Source: Lamellibrachia columna
Taxonomy: Eukaryota > Annelida > Polychaeta > Sabellida > Siboglinidae
Assembly (NCBI GenBank): GCA_963662155.1
Contig: OY759265.1
Span: 61,132,963 to 61,196,962 of the forward strand
Length of the DNA: 64,000 bases
Reading direction: 5' to 3'
The notes below the pieces were generated by a model. That model did not search any database, was not told where the DNA came from, and saw only the letters and a program-made list of their open reading frames with translations. The first letter of the stretch is position 1. Every line of letters begins with the position of its first letter. The position numbers were made by a program, and so were the translations under genes. Below are positions 22,739-32,832 of this stretch, in pieces.

Positions 22739-24001
22739 CTGAAGAACCAATTCTACATAAAAATATCCACATGCACATTAAAAAACAAACAACATTTATT
22801 AAAGCTGCCTGCGTGATTAAATTTTTCTCTCATCTCGCTTCAGGTTCATTTCACACAAAAATTAACCAATCTAACATCAACCAAGATGTGCTAGCTCGTT
22901 TGTGAAAATTTTATTTATTTAATTGTAATGAAATCACTAGACAAACTATTAAACTAATTTTTATTCAGCCAAACTGAAATTCAATGGAAAAACGGCAAAA
23001 AGGGCTATGTGTACCTCACCTATTCGCAAGTTACCCGATGTGAAGAATATCTAAGTCAATTCTTTCATTAATTTTTACCAAATATATGCACTTTATTTGA
23101 CTGTGCCTATTACTTAATCTATTCACACATTGCACATTTGAACGTGAATGAACCTGATTCACAATGGACTAAATGAACTGTTGAGGCAGGTTCAAGGGGA
23201 GACATGGCATCTCTATGTGATTTAATTTACATAATTAGTGCAATGTTTTATGCCCAAACTGTAGAGTGGGTCTTACTGATTAAAACATATCTTGAACTTT
23301 TTCTGTCAGATCCATTTCCATGGCAACAAACAAAATATGAAGGAACTATAGCCCATGTAAAATATAACACTTAAAAAAGTAATTGCTATTTTATAATAAT
23401 ACTTTCAGTCAATATTTGCTTAATTAACTCTACAAGTTCTAAAAAAAATTCCTACATTATGAATATTTTCTTCTGAATTTTCAAAGTTATCATATTCTAA
23501 ATGCAACATTTATCAACACATTTTTATACACTATCCCCAAGATATTGCAAACATGTTTTAGAAAATGCTTAGAGAATATGCAGGTGAACACAACAATGCA
23601 AACGAGATGGCTGTATCATTTTAAATCCCAGAGTGTCGTAATTTTTCGTTGCCAAAATGTCATTTCTTGTAAATGGCCATCAAAGATTGAATAATGGCAT
23701 TGATTGGATGGTAGATGCAAGCTTTATCCATGACTAAAAATAAATTAGAGATACATCATTGTTAATAAAGTGAACTTTATTGATAGTAAGCATAAAAGCT
23801 ATTGAAATATAGAGGAAACACATTTTCAGTAATTTTTTCAAAAACATAATTCTAGCTGCCATATCGCCCCTTTTTAAATAAACAATATTTACCCAAGATA
23901 AACAACATGGAAGTCGGTTCAACCACATGATTATGAATGAGAAGTTACATAGATTCAAGGTAACGACAATTAACAGTATTTCTTAAATGGACAAAAATTA
24001 C
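22739..24001. other. intron sequence without recognised features
   Basis: AT-rich DNA between SEA1 exons. No exon-like frame or repeat array is recognised. Confidence 0.5.
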
Positions 24002-24030
24002 CTGAACTCAACATTAACGATGGTGAAGTT
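24002..24030 (-). pseudogene. SEA domain 1 middle exon, 3' half (split by insertion)
   Basis: Reads NFTIVNVEFR and ends at a donor (gtaatt) in phase 2, which joins exactly to the GSVVV exon at 22738. Its 5' half is displaced to 25101-25149 by the Penelope-like element. Together the halves give the expected 22 residues of the SEA middle segment. Confidence 0.7.
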
Positions 24031-25063
24031 ATTAAGCATAATTACCTCTCAAGAAACTTAGTGTTCGTTCTGAATATTTCGACTGCATCTCGCAGTCTTC
24101 TTCAGCAGGCTGAAGTTACGGATGTGTCACATGACCAATGTCATGTGACACAAGCTGGAGTAGGACTGGTGGGAGCTCCTGGCCGACGTCTAGGTTTCTT
24201 TCTGTGGATGTTAATCGCCTCCTTTATTTTTCTCCTGTGCCAGTTCTCCTCGTGGTCTAGAATATTAACGTCCTTCATAGAGCACTGATGGCCTGTGTTC
24301 AGTTTGTGTTCACTTACAGCTGATAGGGGTTGGCGACAAGATAGATGTTCTTTGATTCTTGTGCCAAGTGTTCTGGCTGTTTCTCCTACATAGAGTTGGT
24401 CACATTCTGGGCATTGTATGTCATATACTACTCCACACTTTGCTGCCTTTGCTGTTCTGTCTTTTGGGTGTACCAACAGTGACCTCAGGGTGTTGATAGG
24501 TTTGTGGTAAACCGGGATGTTATAGGACTTGAAAATCCTTGCTACTTGTTCTGATAGTTTACTAATGTAGGGCAGACCTATGGCATGTTGTCTTCTGCTG
24601 GTTTCTGTGGTGGTGTTCTCCTTCCTTCTCGTTGGTTGCGTGGTGTTAATCATCCAAGTTTTGTAACCGTTTGCTTTCAGCACTTTCTTGATGTGGTCCA
24701 CCTCTGTGTTCTTGTCTTCTTCTTCTGTTATCAGGTTTTCTGCCCTTTGGAGGAGTGTCCTGACCACTGATCGTTTGTGTTCTAGGTGGTGATTAGAATC
24801 CCAGTTCAAATATTGATCTGTGTGGGTTGCTTTCTGATATATCTTGACCTTGGTTGATCCATCATCATTCAGGAGAAAAATAAAGGAGGCGATTAACATC
24901 CACAGAAAGAAACCTACGCTGAACCGAGACATCGGCCAGGAGCTCCCACCAGTCATTGGTCATGTGACACATTCGGAACTTCAGTCTGCTGAAGAAGACT
25001 GCGAGATGCAGTCGAAATATTCAGAACGAACACTAAGTTTCTTGAGAGGTAATTATGCTTAAT
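24031..25063 (-). mobile_element. Penelope-like element fragment with inverted terminal repeats
   Basis: About 1 kb bounded by inverted repeats of roughly 200 bp: attaagcataattacctctc at the left end is mirrored at the right end. Both repeats also contain matching gtggatgttaatcgcctcc and ctgaagaagactgcgagat blocks. The minus-strand frame inside encodes a GIY-YIG endonuclease. It sits within a SEA exon. Short, diverged copies of host sequence around gatgttgaagtt flank both sides, at 24016-24035 and 25101-25118, consistent with a target duplication of about 15-20 bp, with an extra 37 bp at the right side. RT is absent, so the copy is non-autonomous. Confidence 0.82.
24141..24956 (-). CDS. Penelope-like element C-terminal protein: linker and GIY-YIG endonuclease
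   Basis: Open frame of 271 codons. The N-terminal 28 residues come from the inverted repeat and are probably not native. A central region follows ([28 protein letters not shown]) typical of the segment between RT and endonuclease in Penelope-like elements. At about residues 170-205 comes the GIY-YIG nuclease: [19 protein letters not shown], then [10 protein letters not shown] with the conserved Arg and His. A KIKEAINI segment nearer the C-terminus supplies the likely catalytic Glu. The nuclease would nick target DNA for insertion. The RT half is missing, so this is a 5'-truncated product of a formerly longer ORF. Confidence 0.85.
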   Translation of the reverse strand: MTGGSSWPMSRFSVGFFLWMLIASFIFLLNDDGSTKVKIYQKATHTDQYLNWDSNHHLEHKRSVVRTLLQRAENLITEEEDKNTEVDHIKKVLKANGYKTWMINTTQPTRRKENTTTETSRRQHAIGLPYISKLSEQVARIFKSYNIPVYHKPINTLRSLLVHPKDRTAKAAKCGVVYDIQCPECDQLYVGETARTLGTRIKEHLSCRQPLSAVSEHKLNTGHQCSMKDVNILDHEENWHRRKIKEAINIHRKKPRRRPGAPTSPTPACVT

Positions 25064-25100
25064 ATTAATAACCAAGAAACCGGATCATCTATCCATTCAA

Positions 25101-25149
25101 GGATGTTGAAGTTGATTTGTCCAAGCAACTTCAATACAGCTTCCATCAG
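25101..25149 (-). pseudogene. SEA domain 1 middle exon, 5' half (split by insertion)
   Basis: After a good acceptor (gttctgtttag) the frame reads LMEAVLKLLGQINFNI and then loses similarity where the insertion begins. Phase 0 matches the SEA1 N-terminal exon at 25847-26088. Compare VQAVFRNST in the matching SEA2 exon. Confidence 0.65.
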
Positions 25150-25304
25150 CTAAACAGAACCATTGATATCGCTCTTAAAACACATTTCTATGTAATAATT
25201 TACATGAAAATTTATATTCCATTCTGTATGCAACATTTTTATAGTTATAATATGAAACAAAATGGCTTTGATATGCGTGGTGCAGTAGTTCCACAGAATA
25301 TTAA

Positions 25305-25341
25305 CATTACAATACAATACAATACAATACAATACAATACG
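25305..25341. repeat. AATAC pentanucleotide microsatellite
   Basis: Run of aatacaatac units of about 35 bp, intronic. Confidence 0.9.
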
Positions 25342-25846
25342 GTCTTCAGGGACAAAGAGGAGAGCAACAATACAATAAAGACAATTTCTGAGCTCAGAAG
25401 TATGTCAAAACTAATGCCTCTAATCAGTTTTACAATTCCTCAACAATACATTACAACACAATAAATATTTCATAAAACTGGACAAATATTAGCACGTAAG
25501 TTGTTACCAGACTCTGCGAAATTCACATTAAAGGAAGTTTAGCAACCTCTTACAGTCATGATTGCTTGATGGAGTTTTCAAGACCTTCTAGGTCCCTTAG
25601 TCAGCATCAAACTGAGCTGGAGAGTATTTCAGTCTGATGCTGATGAAGGGACCAAGAAGATCTGGAAAGATCTGTAGAGTAAAACAAATGTAGACTCCAA
25701 AAGGCATAACAATTTCTTTAATAGAACAAATATTATTTATAAATGGTGCACTATTTCACATTTGTAACCTAATCTTAACAAACAGTTTGATGAGGGACTC
25801 TGAGCTAGCACTGTGGGTAAGGAAGTGGTGAAGTGGACATGTATAC

Positions 25847-26088
25847 CGCGTTGATGACAGCTGCTTTGAGTTCTTTGTAGGCAGGAGATAACTTGTCCAC
25901 CAGGCTTTTGATGAATACAAGACCAATCAGTCTGACACTGATGGACAGGCGGGACTGTTCCTCTTGTGGGATAGCAACAGTTGTAGTCGTTGGCTTTGTT
26001 GTTGTAGTGGGTTGACCTGTAGTCATTGGCTTTGTTGTTATAGTGGGTTGACCTGTAGTCGTTGGCTTTGTTGTTGTAGTGGGTTGAC
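25847..26088 (-). CDS. exon: Thr-rich linker and SEA domain 1, N-terminal part
   Basis: Phase 1 acceptor (catgcttacag). The exon first encodes imperfect repeats of GQPTTTTKPTT, a mucin-like O-glycosylation substrate. Then comes the SEA start ISVRLIGLVFIKSLVDKLSP and AYKELKAAVINA. Donor gtatac, phase 0 out. The frame is intact. Confidence 0.8.
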
Positions 26089-26317
26089 CTGTAAGCATGT
26101 TATTTTACGGGGTACTTTCTATCAGCTTCAAGTGCATATAGCAAACCACAGGAATGTCAGTTCAGTGGGGAATGATGCAAAATCTGCCTACGCTATTCTC
26201 TTAAGTTCTTAATTGTTGCAATAGATCACTAGACGTGCCTTAATTACCCCATTAATACAAACAGTCGTTTTTATTAAAGAGCGTATACTTTTGTTACGAT
26301 CATCAGGTAATTTGCAA

Positions 26318-26421
26318 ATGAGTGAATAGTCTTATGTTATAGTATAATTACAGAGTGAATAGTCTTATGTTATAGTATAATTACAGAGTGAGTAGTCTTA
26401 TGTTATAGTATAATTACAGAG
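26318..26421. repeat. 33-bp tandem repeat, 3 copies
   Basis: Unit gagtgaatagtcttatgtta followed by tagtataattaca, almost perfect. Confidence 0.92.
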
Positions 26422-26904
26422 GTGCTATACGTACTTTTGCTCTTTTTTCATCGAATTTTGGCTAAGCAGAACCAAAGTTCATTTCATAGTTTGTTAGATA
26501 AGTTCATTAAAACTATAAAAAAAAATTTGCACAATGAACTAGGATGTTGACGTTGATACTAAATAGATTAGATGTTCGGCTCTGGTGCTTGTATCCTTCA
26601 TGAATTGATGATTTGATGCTGCAATGCCTACCTGCTGTTGAGATGTCAGGCAGCATGGGGGCAGCTGAAAACGAATAAACAAAGTGACAATATCATATGT
26701 TCATTGAACCTGTTTTTTATGTCAAATTCTTACCATTGGGAAAACATTATTCAGAAATCCAGTAAGTGTTTGGAAAGAAAAGAGATGTGTATAGTTACTA
26801 TCCTAATTAAAGCTGCCTCTACAATTCTTTCACAGTTTGTTTCATAAAACTAAGAGTGTGCACTTTTGTTAGATCATCGAAAGATCAGTAAATTGCAAAA
26901 GTAT

Positions 26905-27905
26905 GAATAACCATAAGTCAATGTATATAGAGGCGGGCTACAAATAGCCTTAAATCAATGTATGTACACACGGGCTACAAATAGCCTTAAGTCAATGCAT
27001 GTAGAGGTGGGCTACAAATACCCTTAAGTCAATGTATGTTGAGGTGGGTTACAAATAGCCTTATGTCAATGTATGTAGAGGCAGGCTACAAATAGCCTTA
27101 AATCAATGTATGTACATGCGGGCTACAAATAGCCATAAGTCAATGTATGTAGAGGTGGGCTACAGAAAGCCTTATGTCAACGTATGTAGAGGTGGGCTAC
27201 AGAAAGCCTTATGTCAATGTATGTAGAGGTGGGCTACAGACAGCCTTATGTCAATATATGTAGAGGTGGACTACAGAGAGCCTTATGCCAATGTATGTAG
27301 AGGTGGGCTACAGACAGCCTTATGTCAATGTATGTAGAGGTGGGCTACAGAAAGCCTTATGTCAATGTATGTAGAGGTGGGCTACATAGAGCCTTATGTC
27401 AATGTATGTAGAGATGGACTACAGAGAGCCTTATGCCAATGTATGTAGAGGTGGGGTACAGACAGCCTTATGTCAATGTATGTAGAGGTGGGCAACAGAG
27501 AGCCTTATGTCAATGTATGTAGAGGTGGGCTACAGAGAGCCTTATATCAATGTATGTAGAGGCGGGCTACAAATAGCCTTAAATCAATGTATCTACACGC
27601 GGGTTACAAATAGCCTTAAGTCAATGTATGTAGAGGTGGGCTACAGAAAGCCTTATGTCAACGTATGTAGAGGTGGACTACAGAGAGCCTTATGCCAATG
27701 TATGTAGAGGTGGGCTACAGACAGCCTTATGTCAATGTATGTAGAGGTGGGCTACAGAAAGCCTTATGTCAATGTATGTAGAGGTGGGCTACAGACAGCC
27801 TTATGTCAATGTATGTAGAGGTGGGCTACAGACAGCCTTATGTCAATGTATGTAGAGGTGGGCTACAGACAGCCTTATGTCAATGTATGTAGAGGTGGGC
27901 TACAT
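26905..27905. repeat. 37-bp minisatellite, about 27 copies
   Basis: Unit ccttatgtcaatgtatgtag followed by aggtgggctacagacag. Early copies are more diverged (aaatagccttaa). It lies in an intron of the SEA gene just downstream of the 27982-28124 exon. Confidence 0.95.
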
Positions 27906-27981
27906 ACAACGAAAATGAGATGAACGAAAAATCAAAAGGCAGCTTTATGTGCTGATGAAATAATTGTAAAAGTGATCTTAC

Positions 27982-28124
27982 CAACAGTTGTTGTTGTTGT
28001 TTGGTTGTTACCACAGCAACAAGACTTGACCTGAGGCATAAGAGGTCAAGGATGACAGTCAGCGACTCCGTCTGACTGCCCGGGGTGACACCTGGTGTTG
28101 TGGTCAGAGTCGTAATTGCTGGAC
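27982..28124 (-). pseudogene. exon: Thr-rich linker and CC-module, frameshifted
   Basis: Acceptor cattctag and donor gtaaga are good, and both flanks demand phase 1 in and phase 1 out. The length of 143 nt gives the wrong exit phase. The first frame reads GPAITTLTTTPGVTPGSQ and SLTVILDL; the next frame reads LMPQVKSCCCGNNQTTTTT. Alignment to the other CC-modules suggests a few bases were lost at the join. Confidence 0.7.
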
Positions 28125-28229
28125 CTAGAATGACAAACACGTCACGAAGTGGGCTGACACCATAATGACAGGAGACTTCTACAGATGACAAAATGATTGA
28201 GAAACATCAAATGACACTCTCACATCAAC

Positions 28230-28465
28230 ATTATGTGTTCACACATGATTGTTCGGTGATGACAGTCACATCAACATCAGCTGATGACACTGCCACATGA
28301 ATGTCACTTGATGACACTGTCACATCAACAATAGCTGATTACATTGTCACATGACTGTTGGGTGATGACATTGTCATGTGAATGTCGGATGAAGAAATTG
28401 TTACATGAATGTGGGGTGATGACATTGTCACATGAATGTCGAGTGATATATTGTCTCATGAATGT
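28230..28465. repeat. imperfect 30-33-bp tandem repeat
   Basis: Repeated words gatgacattgtcacatgaat and gtcgggtgatgaca with many variants, about seven units. Intronic. Confidence 0.75.
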
Positions 28466-28895
28466 CGATATGGTTACAGATTAAAAATAATATGTAGTTG
28501 CGGATTGTCTTAGTGTAAAAAATGTTGAATCAACATCACATTTTTTAGCATCATATAATAAAAGAAAGCCTTACTGTTTTTTATATATTCCAAAAGCTTA
28601 CGCAAGAATATTTTTATATTTCCTTAGAACAAAATCTCAAGAGCAGTAGTATAAACTTGATGATCAAAAGGAAATGATAAAATGACACAAATACAGTTGC
28701 TAGCATTCTATAATGATAAAAGGGTAGGTTGATCAAACAAACCACCATTGATGATCAAGTACTATTTTTCTACAGATTAGAAGCCAAGGAATTCCAGAAA
28801 ATTTACAGTGACGCTGGACAGCCATTCAACCAGAAACAACAGCGTACATGGTTACCTCCGACTGATGAAATTATTACGAATAAGAAGAATCTTAC

Positions 28896-29253
28896 CATCA
28901 TTATTTGGTGGTGTAGTCGACGTTGAGTTTTTGGGTTTATCGCAACCACAGCAGTTCTGGAGTTTTGGCAGAAGATCATCCATGATATCAAGAACAGAGG
29001 AAAGTATCTCTGACCAGTCACTGGGGTGGCTGGAGTCACACATGTTGACACGCCTGGAGTGGTCACCACAGCGGTGCTTTTCGCCGTAGTAGTTGTTGTG
29101 ATCCCTGGACTGGTTACTACAGTGGTACTCTTCACCGTGCTCTTTGTCGGAGTAATAGTAGCAGTAGTAGTAGTTGTTGGTGTGAGTTATCAGGGTCTAA
29201 AGTTGTAGTCAGACCCACAGTTGGTGTTTGATCAACCGGTGGCTTTGTTCCGA
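28896..29253 (-). pseudogene. exon: Thr-rich mucin linker and CC-module, frameshifted twice
   Basis: Acceptor ctcgttttag and donor gtaaga define 358 nt, one more than a multiple compatible with phase 1-1. The first frame reads IGTKPPVDQTPTVGLTTTLD. It shifts near 29180-29190 into a Thr frame (TTTATITPTKSTVKSTT, AKSTAVVTTPGVST). It shifts again near 29035-29040, where a tg doublet seems duplicated, into CDSSHPSDWSEILSSVLDIM and LLPKLQNCCGCDK. The domain order is clear although the frame is not. Confidence 0.72.
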
Positions 29254-30124
29254 CTAAAACGAGACATACAAAACTAAGGAGCCATTCCCAATTGTGGATG
29301 TTTTCCTATTTGTACAAAACATGCTAATTCTCAGAACCCTGCCCCTCCCCAAATAAGCACTTTAAAATGTTGATAAGATTCCAGATTGTAAAGCAATAGT
29401 TGTTCCGTAATAGTTCACCACATGGCGCTGCATGACACATGACGCAATGGTGGTTATATTTCACATGCTATTGACATTAATTTTAATTAGTACGCATGCC
29501 TTGACACCCCCCATTAGTACACTCTATGTTAATAGGTGAATGTCAACAATTGTGAACTGTCTCTACCCGGTAATACAATTCATGCTACAAATATTGTTTT
29601 TATTCCCTATTTAGCTGTTTTCAACCTATATGGTTGTAAATCAAATAAACTTGTTATATAGACTTTGTGAAGCCATCTACACCTGACTTATTAAAATTAT
29701 ATAGATTTATTATTATGTAAAGATTTTTATGAAACCATTTATATATGAAGCTTGTATGCCGTATGAATGACAGTTCATACAGTATGAATGCTTCATGAAA
29801 ATGGCATCCTGGAGAAATCCATAGCAAACAAATCTAAACAATTCTATAGATGTGTATCTTTCTATAGAATTCTACAGAGCATAGTATAATATTGTAGGGA
29901 ATACTATACAATACTACCAATTCTATAGAAATGTCTGCCAAAATCCTTTAGAATATTCTATAAAATATCCTATAGAATATTCTATAACAAATTCTATAGA
30001 ATATTTTCTGAATTCTACAAAAATGTCTCTGCAAAAATTCTACGGAATATTTTATAAAAATTCTACAGATTTTTTTGCTAAGGGACTGCATGAACAGTAA
30101 AGTGACACAGCGATAGAGACTCAC
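29254..30124. other. intron sequence without recognised features
   Basis: AT-rich; the part at 29830-30070 is rich in short words such as attctatagaa that are self-complementary. No gene or known repeat is recognised. Confidence 0.5.
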
Positions 30125-30320
30125 TGTCGACAGGATTCGCAGGCAGATATTTGTTGCAGCCATAGCCCTTGTAGCAGTACACGCAGTACGACTGGTCATT
30201 CTGTCCTGGAGAGTTATTCACATTACCAGCTGCATTGTTCTCACAAGCCTGTAGCTGCTTACATCCTTTCAAGATGTGAGCCATACCATTGCTGTGTCGC
30301 AGTTCCGACTGACAGGACTC
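30125..30320 (-). CDS. exon: Ly6/uPAR-like (LU) domain, C-terminal part
   Basis: The frame reads ESCQSELRHSNGMAHILKGC, KQLQACENNAAGN and YCVYCYKGYGCNKY. The Cys spacing and the final C-N pair fit LU (three-finger) domains, where the end is usually CxxCCxxDxCN. Here the second Cys of that pair is Tyr. Acceptor cacttgcag, donor gtgagt, phase 0 in and 1 out. Intact frame. Confidence 0.75.
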
Positions 30321-30339
30321 CTGCAAGTGACGAAGGTTG

Positions 30340-30525
30340 GGTAAAGGTAAGTTCTTATATAGGTCGGTATCCAGTCTGTATGACCGTTCAAAGCACTTTA
30401 CATTTCACCCCCCTGGCAGACCTGTTCATTCCAACACCAAATGGACTTCTCTGGGAAGCATTCAGCCTCGATGCAATTACTGCACAAAGACTATAGTATG
30501 ATATTCTAACCACAATGCCACCTCA
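30340..30525. repeat. SINE-like repeat, partial copy
   Basis: Shares gtaaaggtaagttcttatat, cctgttcattccaacacc and cttctctgggaagcattcag with the repeats at 690-1160 and 3690-4190. Confidence 0.7.
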
Positions 30526-30647
30526 CCCCACATGAAATAGTTCAGTTATATACGGTGAATTCAGAACTGAACCAACAGCCTGGTGATAACAGTAGGAGTT
30601 GACAAATATGATGTGGAAACAGAGGAGGGTGTAAATGGATAACGCAC

Positions 30648-30734
30648 CTCGTTACTTTCACATTCCACCAGGTCTCCCTCCTTCATTGCATTCCTCATTC
30701 ATAGCTGCACTGTTGCACGTGTAACACCATTGTC
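30648..30734 (-). pseudogene. exon: Ly6/uPAR-like domain, N-terminal part, one-base shift
   Basis: The frame reads QWCYTCNSAAMNEECNEGG, the first finger of an LU domain. It meets a stop unless one G of a GGG run is ignored; then it continues DLVECESNE to the donor gtgcgt and joins 30320 in phase 0. Exon length (87 nt) is one base too long for the phases of its neighbours, which supports a single-base insertion in the homopolymer. Confidence 0.68.
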
Positions 30735-30739
30735 CTGCT

Positions 30740-31629
30740 TGTTCTTCAACACATTGCTCTCATTTAAGTCATGTAAGGCATTGGTGTGATAATAGTGCAC
30801 ACAAATCAGTTCAGTCTTGACTGCATGTGCACACTTACCCACACATGCATGCATGCGGGCAGTTGTTTTAATTTTGATAGCTCACAATGAAATCATAATC
30901 ACAATGCACATATATAAACTATCCTTACAGCATCAATGCAGGTCAAATAACTAAAACAATACAAAAATAATAAAACATAGTTATTAAAAAAGGTTCAGTA
31001 TGATCTATGAAGAGAGTTATAGGAGCTACATGCACCAAGATCGATACGTTCGGTTTCGCATGGAAAGGTCAAGTATTATATATAAAAACTAATTTGTATC
31101 AGCTCCTTCCTCAACTCAATTTTTTTGCTTTTCTCTTTTCAGAATAATTTCTTGATAACTAAAACCTATATATCAAGTATCCACTACAAATTGCCAGCTC
31201 ATTTGTTCATATGTGTAATTTAGTTTTGAGGAAATCATCGGATGAACTGCTAAATTATTTTCAACTGGGCCCAGTCGAAATTGTGCAAAAATGTAAAATT
31301 CTGTTGATGATTTTTAACAAAAGTACCCACTCTTTTTTTAAATCAATTCCACATGTTATTTAAAGTATTCACACAATACATATAGTGTATTTGAACATAA
31401 ACGAACCTGATTTGCGATGGACTAAATCAATTTAGGAGGGAGTATTAAAAATATGATATATCGGGTAGGATTATAAATATTTGACAATATTAAATTACTC
31501 TGTTCATATGAAAACAAGTCAGTATGAACTCGATCCTATCATTTGATCTTTCAAATGTTAAATAATTGTCACAATTAACGTAAAACGACTACAGGAATGA
31601 GTTGTACGTTTAATAGTTACAAACCGCAC
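30740..31629. other. intron sequence without recognised features
   Basis: No coding signature. Part of 31150-31440 resembles 22840-23160 in words such as cagctcatttgttcatatgt and gaaatcatcggatgaactg; it may be an old dispersed repeat. Confidence 0.45.
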
Positions 31630-31950
31630 CTGTTTCTGATTTGTCCAGAGGAGAGGTGCTCTTTGTTGTATCAATGGTGCCTTTTGTCGTCACCACTGAC
31701 ACTGACAAATCATTCGCTTTGATTTTATCCTCACAGCAACATGACTGAACTTCTGCGATCATGTTGTCAACATTGTCGAGGAGCCATTGCAAGGATACAG
31801 TTTGGACAGACGGTGTTGGGGGCACGGCAGGGGGAGTGGTGCTTGGTGCTGTTGCATCACATTCCGATCCCGTGCAACACCCCGTAACGATGTCTGATAT
31901 TGTCCGATCAAACAGCTCCAAATCCACACACACGTTGCATCCAATAAAAA
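31630..31950 (-). CDS. exon: two CC-modules with Pro/Thr linker
   Basis: The 3' end is a donor (gtgcgg) in phase 1, matching the LU exon. Two related modules are visible: LELFDRTISDIVTGCCTG and SLQWLLDNVDNMIAEVQSCC. A Pro/Thr-rich linker (TAPSTTPPAVPPTPS) separates them and a second follows (KGTIDTTKSTSPLDKSE). No certain acceptor was found; the left limit on the minus strand is approximate. The 835-bp repeat starts directly beyond at 31999. Confidence 0.6.
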
Positions 31951-31998
31951 ATTCATTAAACAATTTAATCGACAATTTTGAATAAAGGCATCCTTTTG

Positions 31999-32832
31999 TT
32001 GGACGAACTAAAATAAATAACTACAACAGTTTCCAATAGACGCACATTGCGCCACTGTGAAGGCTTGGATGCATGTTTATTAGTTTCTGAAAAGGGGTGC
32101 AAGCTAATAAATATATTGCTAAATTTTAGGCAAGTCTGCTAATTAGCATTATACGCTATTGTTTTAAACGGAAATGTGTGAATGCTTTATTGATCTTTAC
32201 ACATGGTTCTCATGCCAATGTTATTATAACTGTGTGCTTCACTCCTGAAAATCTTATGTTTTCTCACATGGTTTCACTTCTGAAAAGGGGGTGCACTATT
32301 AGTATTATTAGCTTCTATTGGCAACTATAAGGTATCTGGTAATAAAATAAGTATATCAATCGTAATGAGTATAATTTATTATTAGGTAATGGTTCCCGGT
32401 AAAAACTACTGTATCGCTGTGCTGTAAATGTAGATAACAGTGTCTCTTTCTCCTTTCTTTCTCTCAACCAATTTCTTCGAATTTTTTTAATATTGTTAAA
32501 AAGAAATAGTGATATAACAGTCTTTTCCCGTCACCACCCACAAGCTAGCTGCAGTGAATAATGAACTATCAAAGTTAATTCAATGTAATAGAGGAGAGAG
32601 CACGTAAGTCTACACTTCTGTTCTCTCCATTTTCAACACAAGATTTGAGTACAATATGGTTGTAATTACCCTGGTCGCACGATGTATTATATCTCTTTAT
32701 ATGCATGATTTAAATGAGTATTGTATTGCACTGTGTGTATATATGTTTTGCATTAACATGAATCAAACTATGAACACTACATTATATGTAATCATTATAT
32801 TACATAATGTTGGAAACAAACTATTGTTATTA
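31999..32832. repeat. 835-bp repeat, copy 2
   Basis: Same orientation as 16679-17513 and about 97 percent identical. It lies immediately upstream of the CC-module exon. Confidence 0.9.

Larger units (their letters stand above)
15280..31950 (-). pseudogene. LU/mucin/SEA-domain transmembrane protein gene, damaged copy
   Basis: The gene is read from about 31950 down to 15280. Exons give, in order: paired-Cys modules (CC-modules), one Ly6/uPAR-like domain, Thr/Pro-rich linkers with more CC-modules, SEA domain 1, SEA domain 2, a microexon stalk, a TM helix and a 47-residue tail. SEA domains in mucins and receptors fold extracellularly and cleave themselves before the Ser of GSVVV; both motifs are present. 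Splice phases fit for most exons. Four exons are damaged: LU exon 1 (one base too many), 28896-29253 (two shifts), 27982-28124 (one shift) and the middle SEA1 exon (split by a Penelope-like element). Signal peptide and first exon were not found. This is a pseudogene, a damaged allele, or a mixture of real damage and assembly error. The role of the protein is unknown. Confidence 0.75.

Noticed and set aside
24585..24770. Plus-strand frame inside the Penelope-like element
   Set aside because: It is the shadow of the GIY-YIG frame on the other strand.
26905..27905. Possible CRISPR-like or regulatory array because of regular units
   Set aside because: Units are contiguous, without unique spacers, and lie in an animal intron. 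A simple minisatellite explains them.
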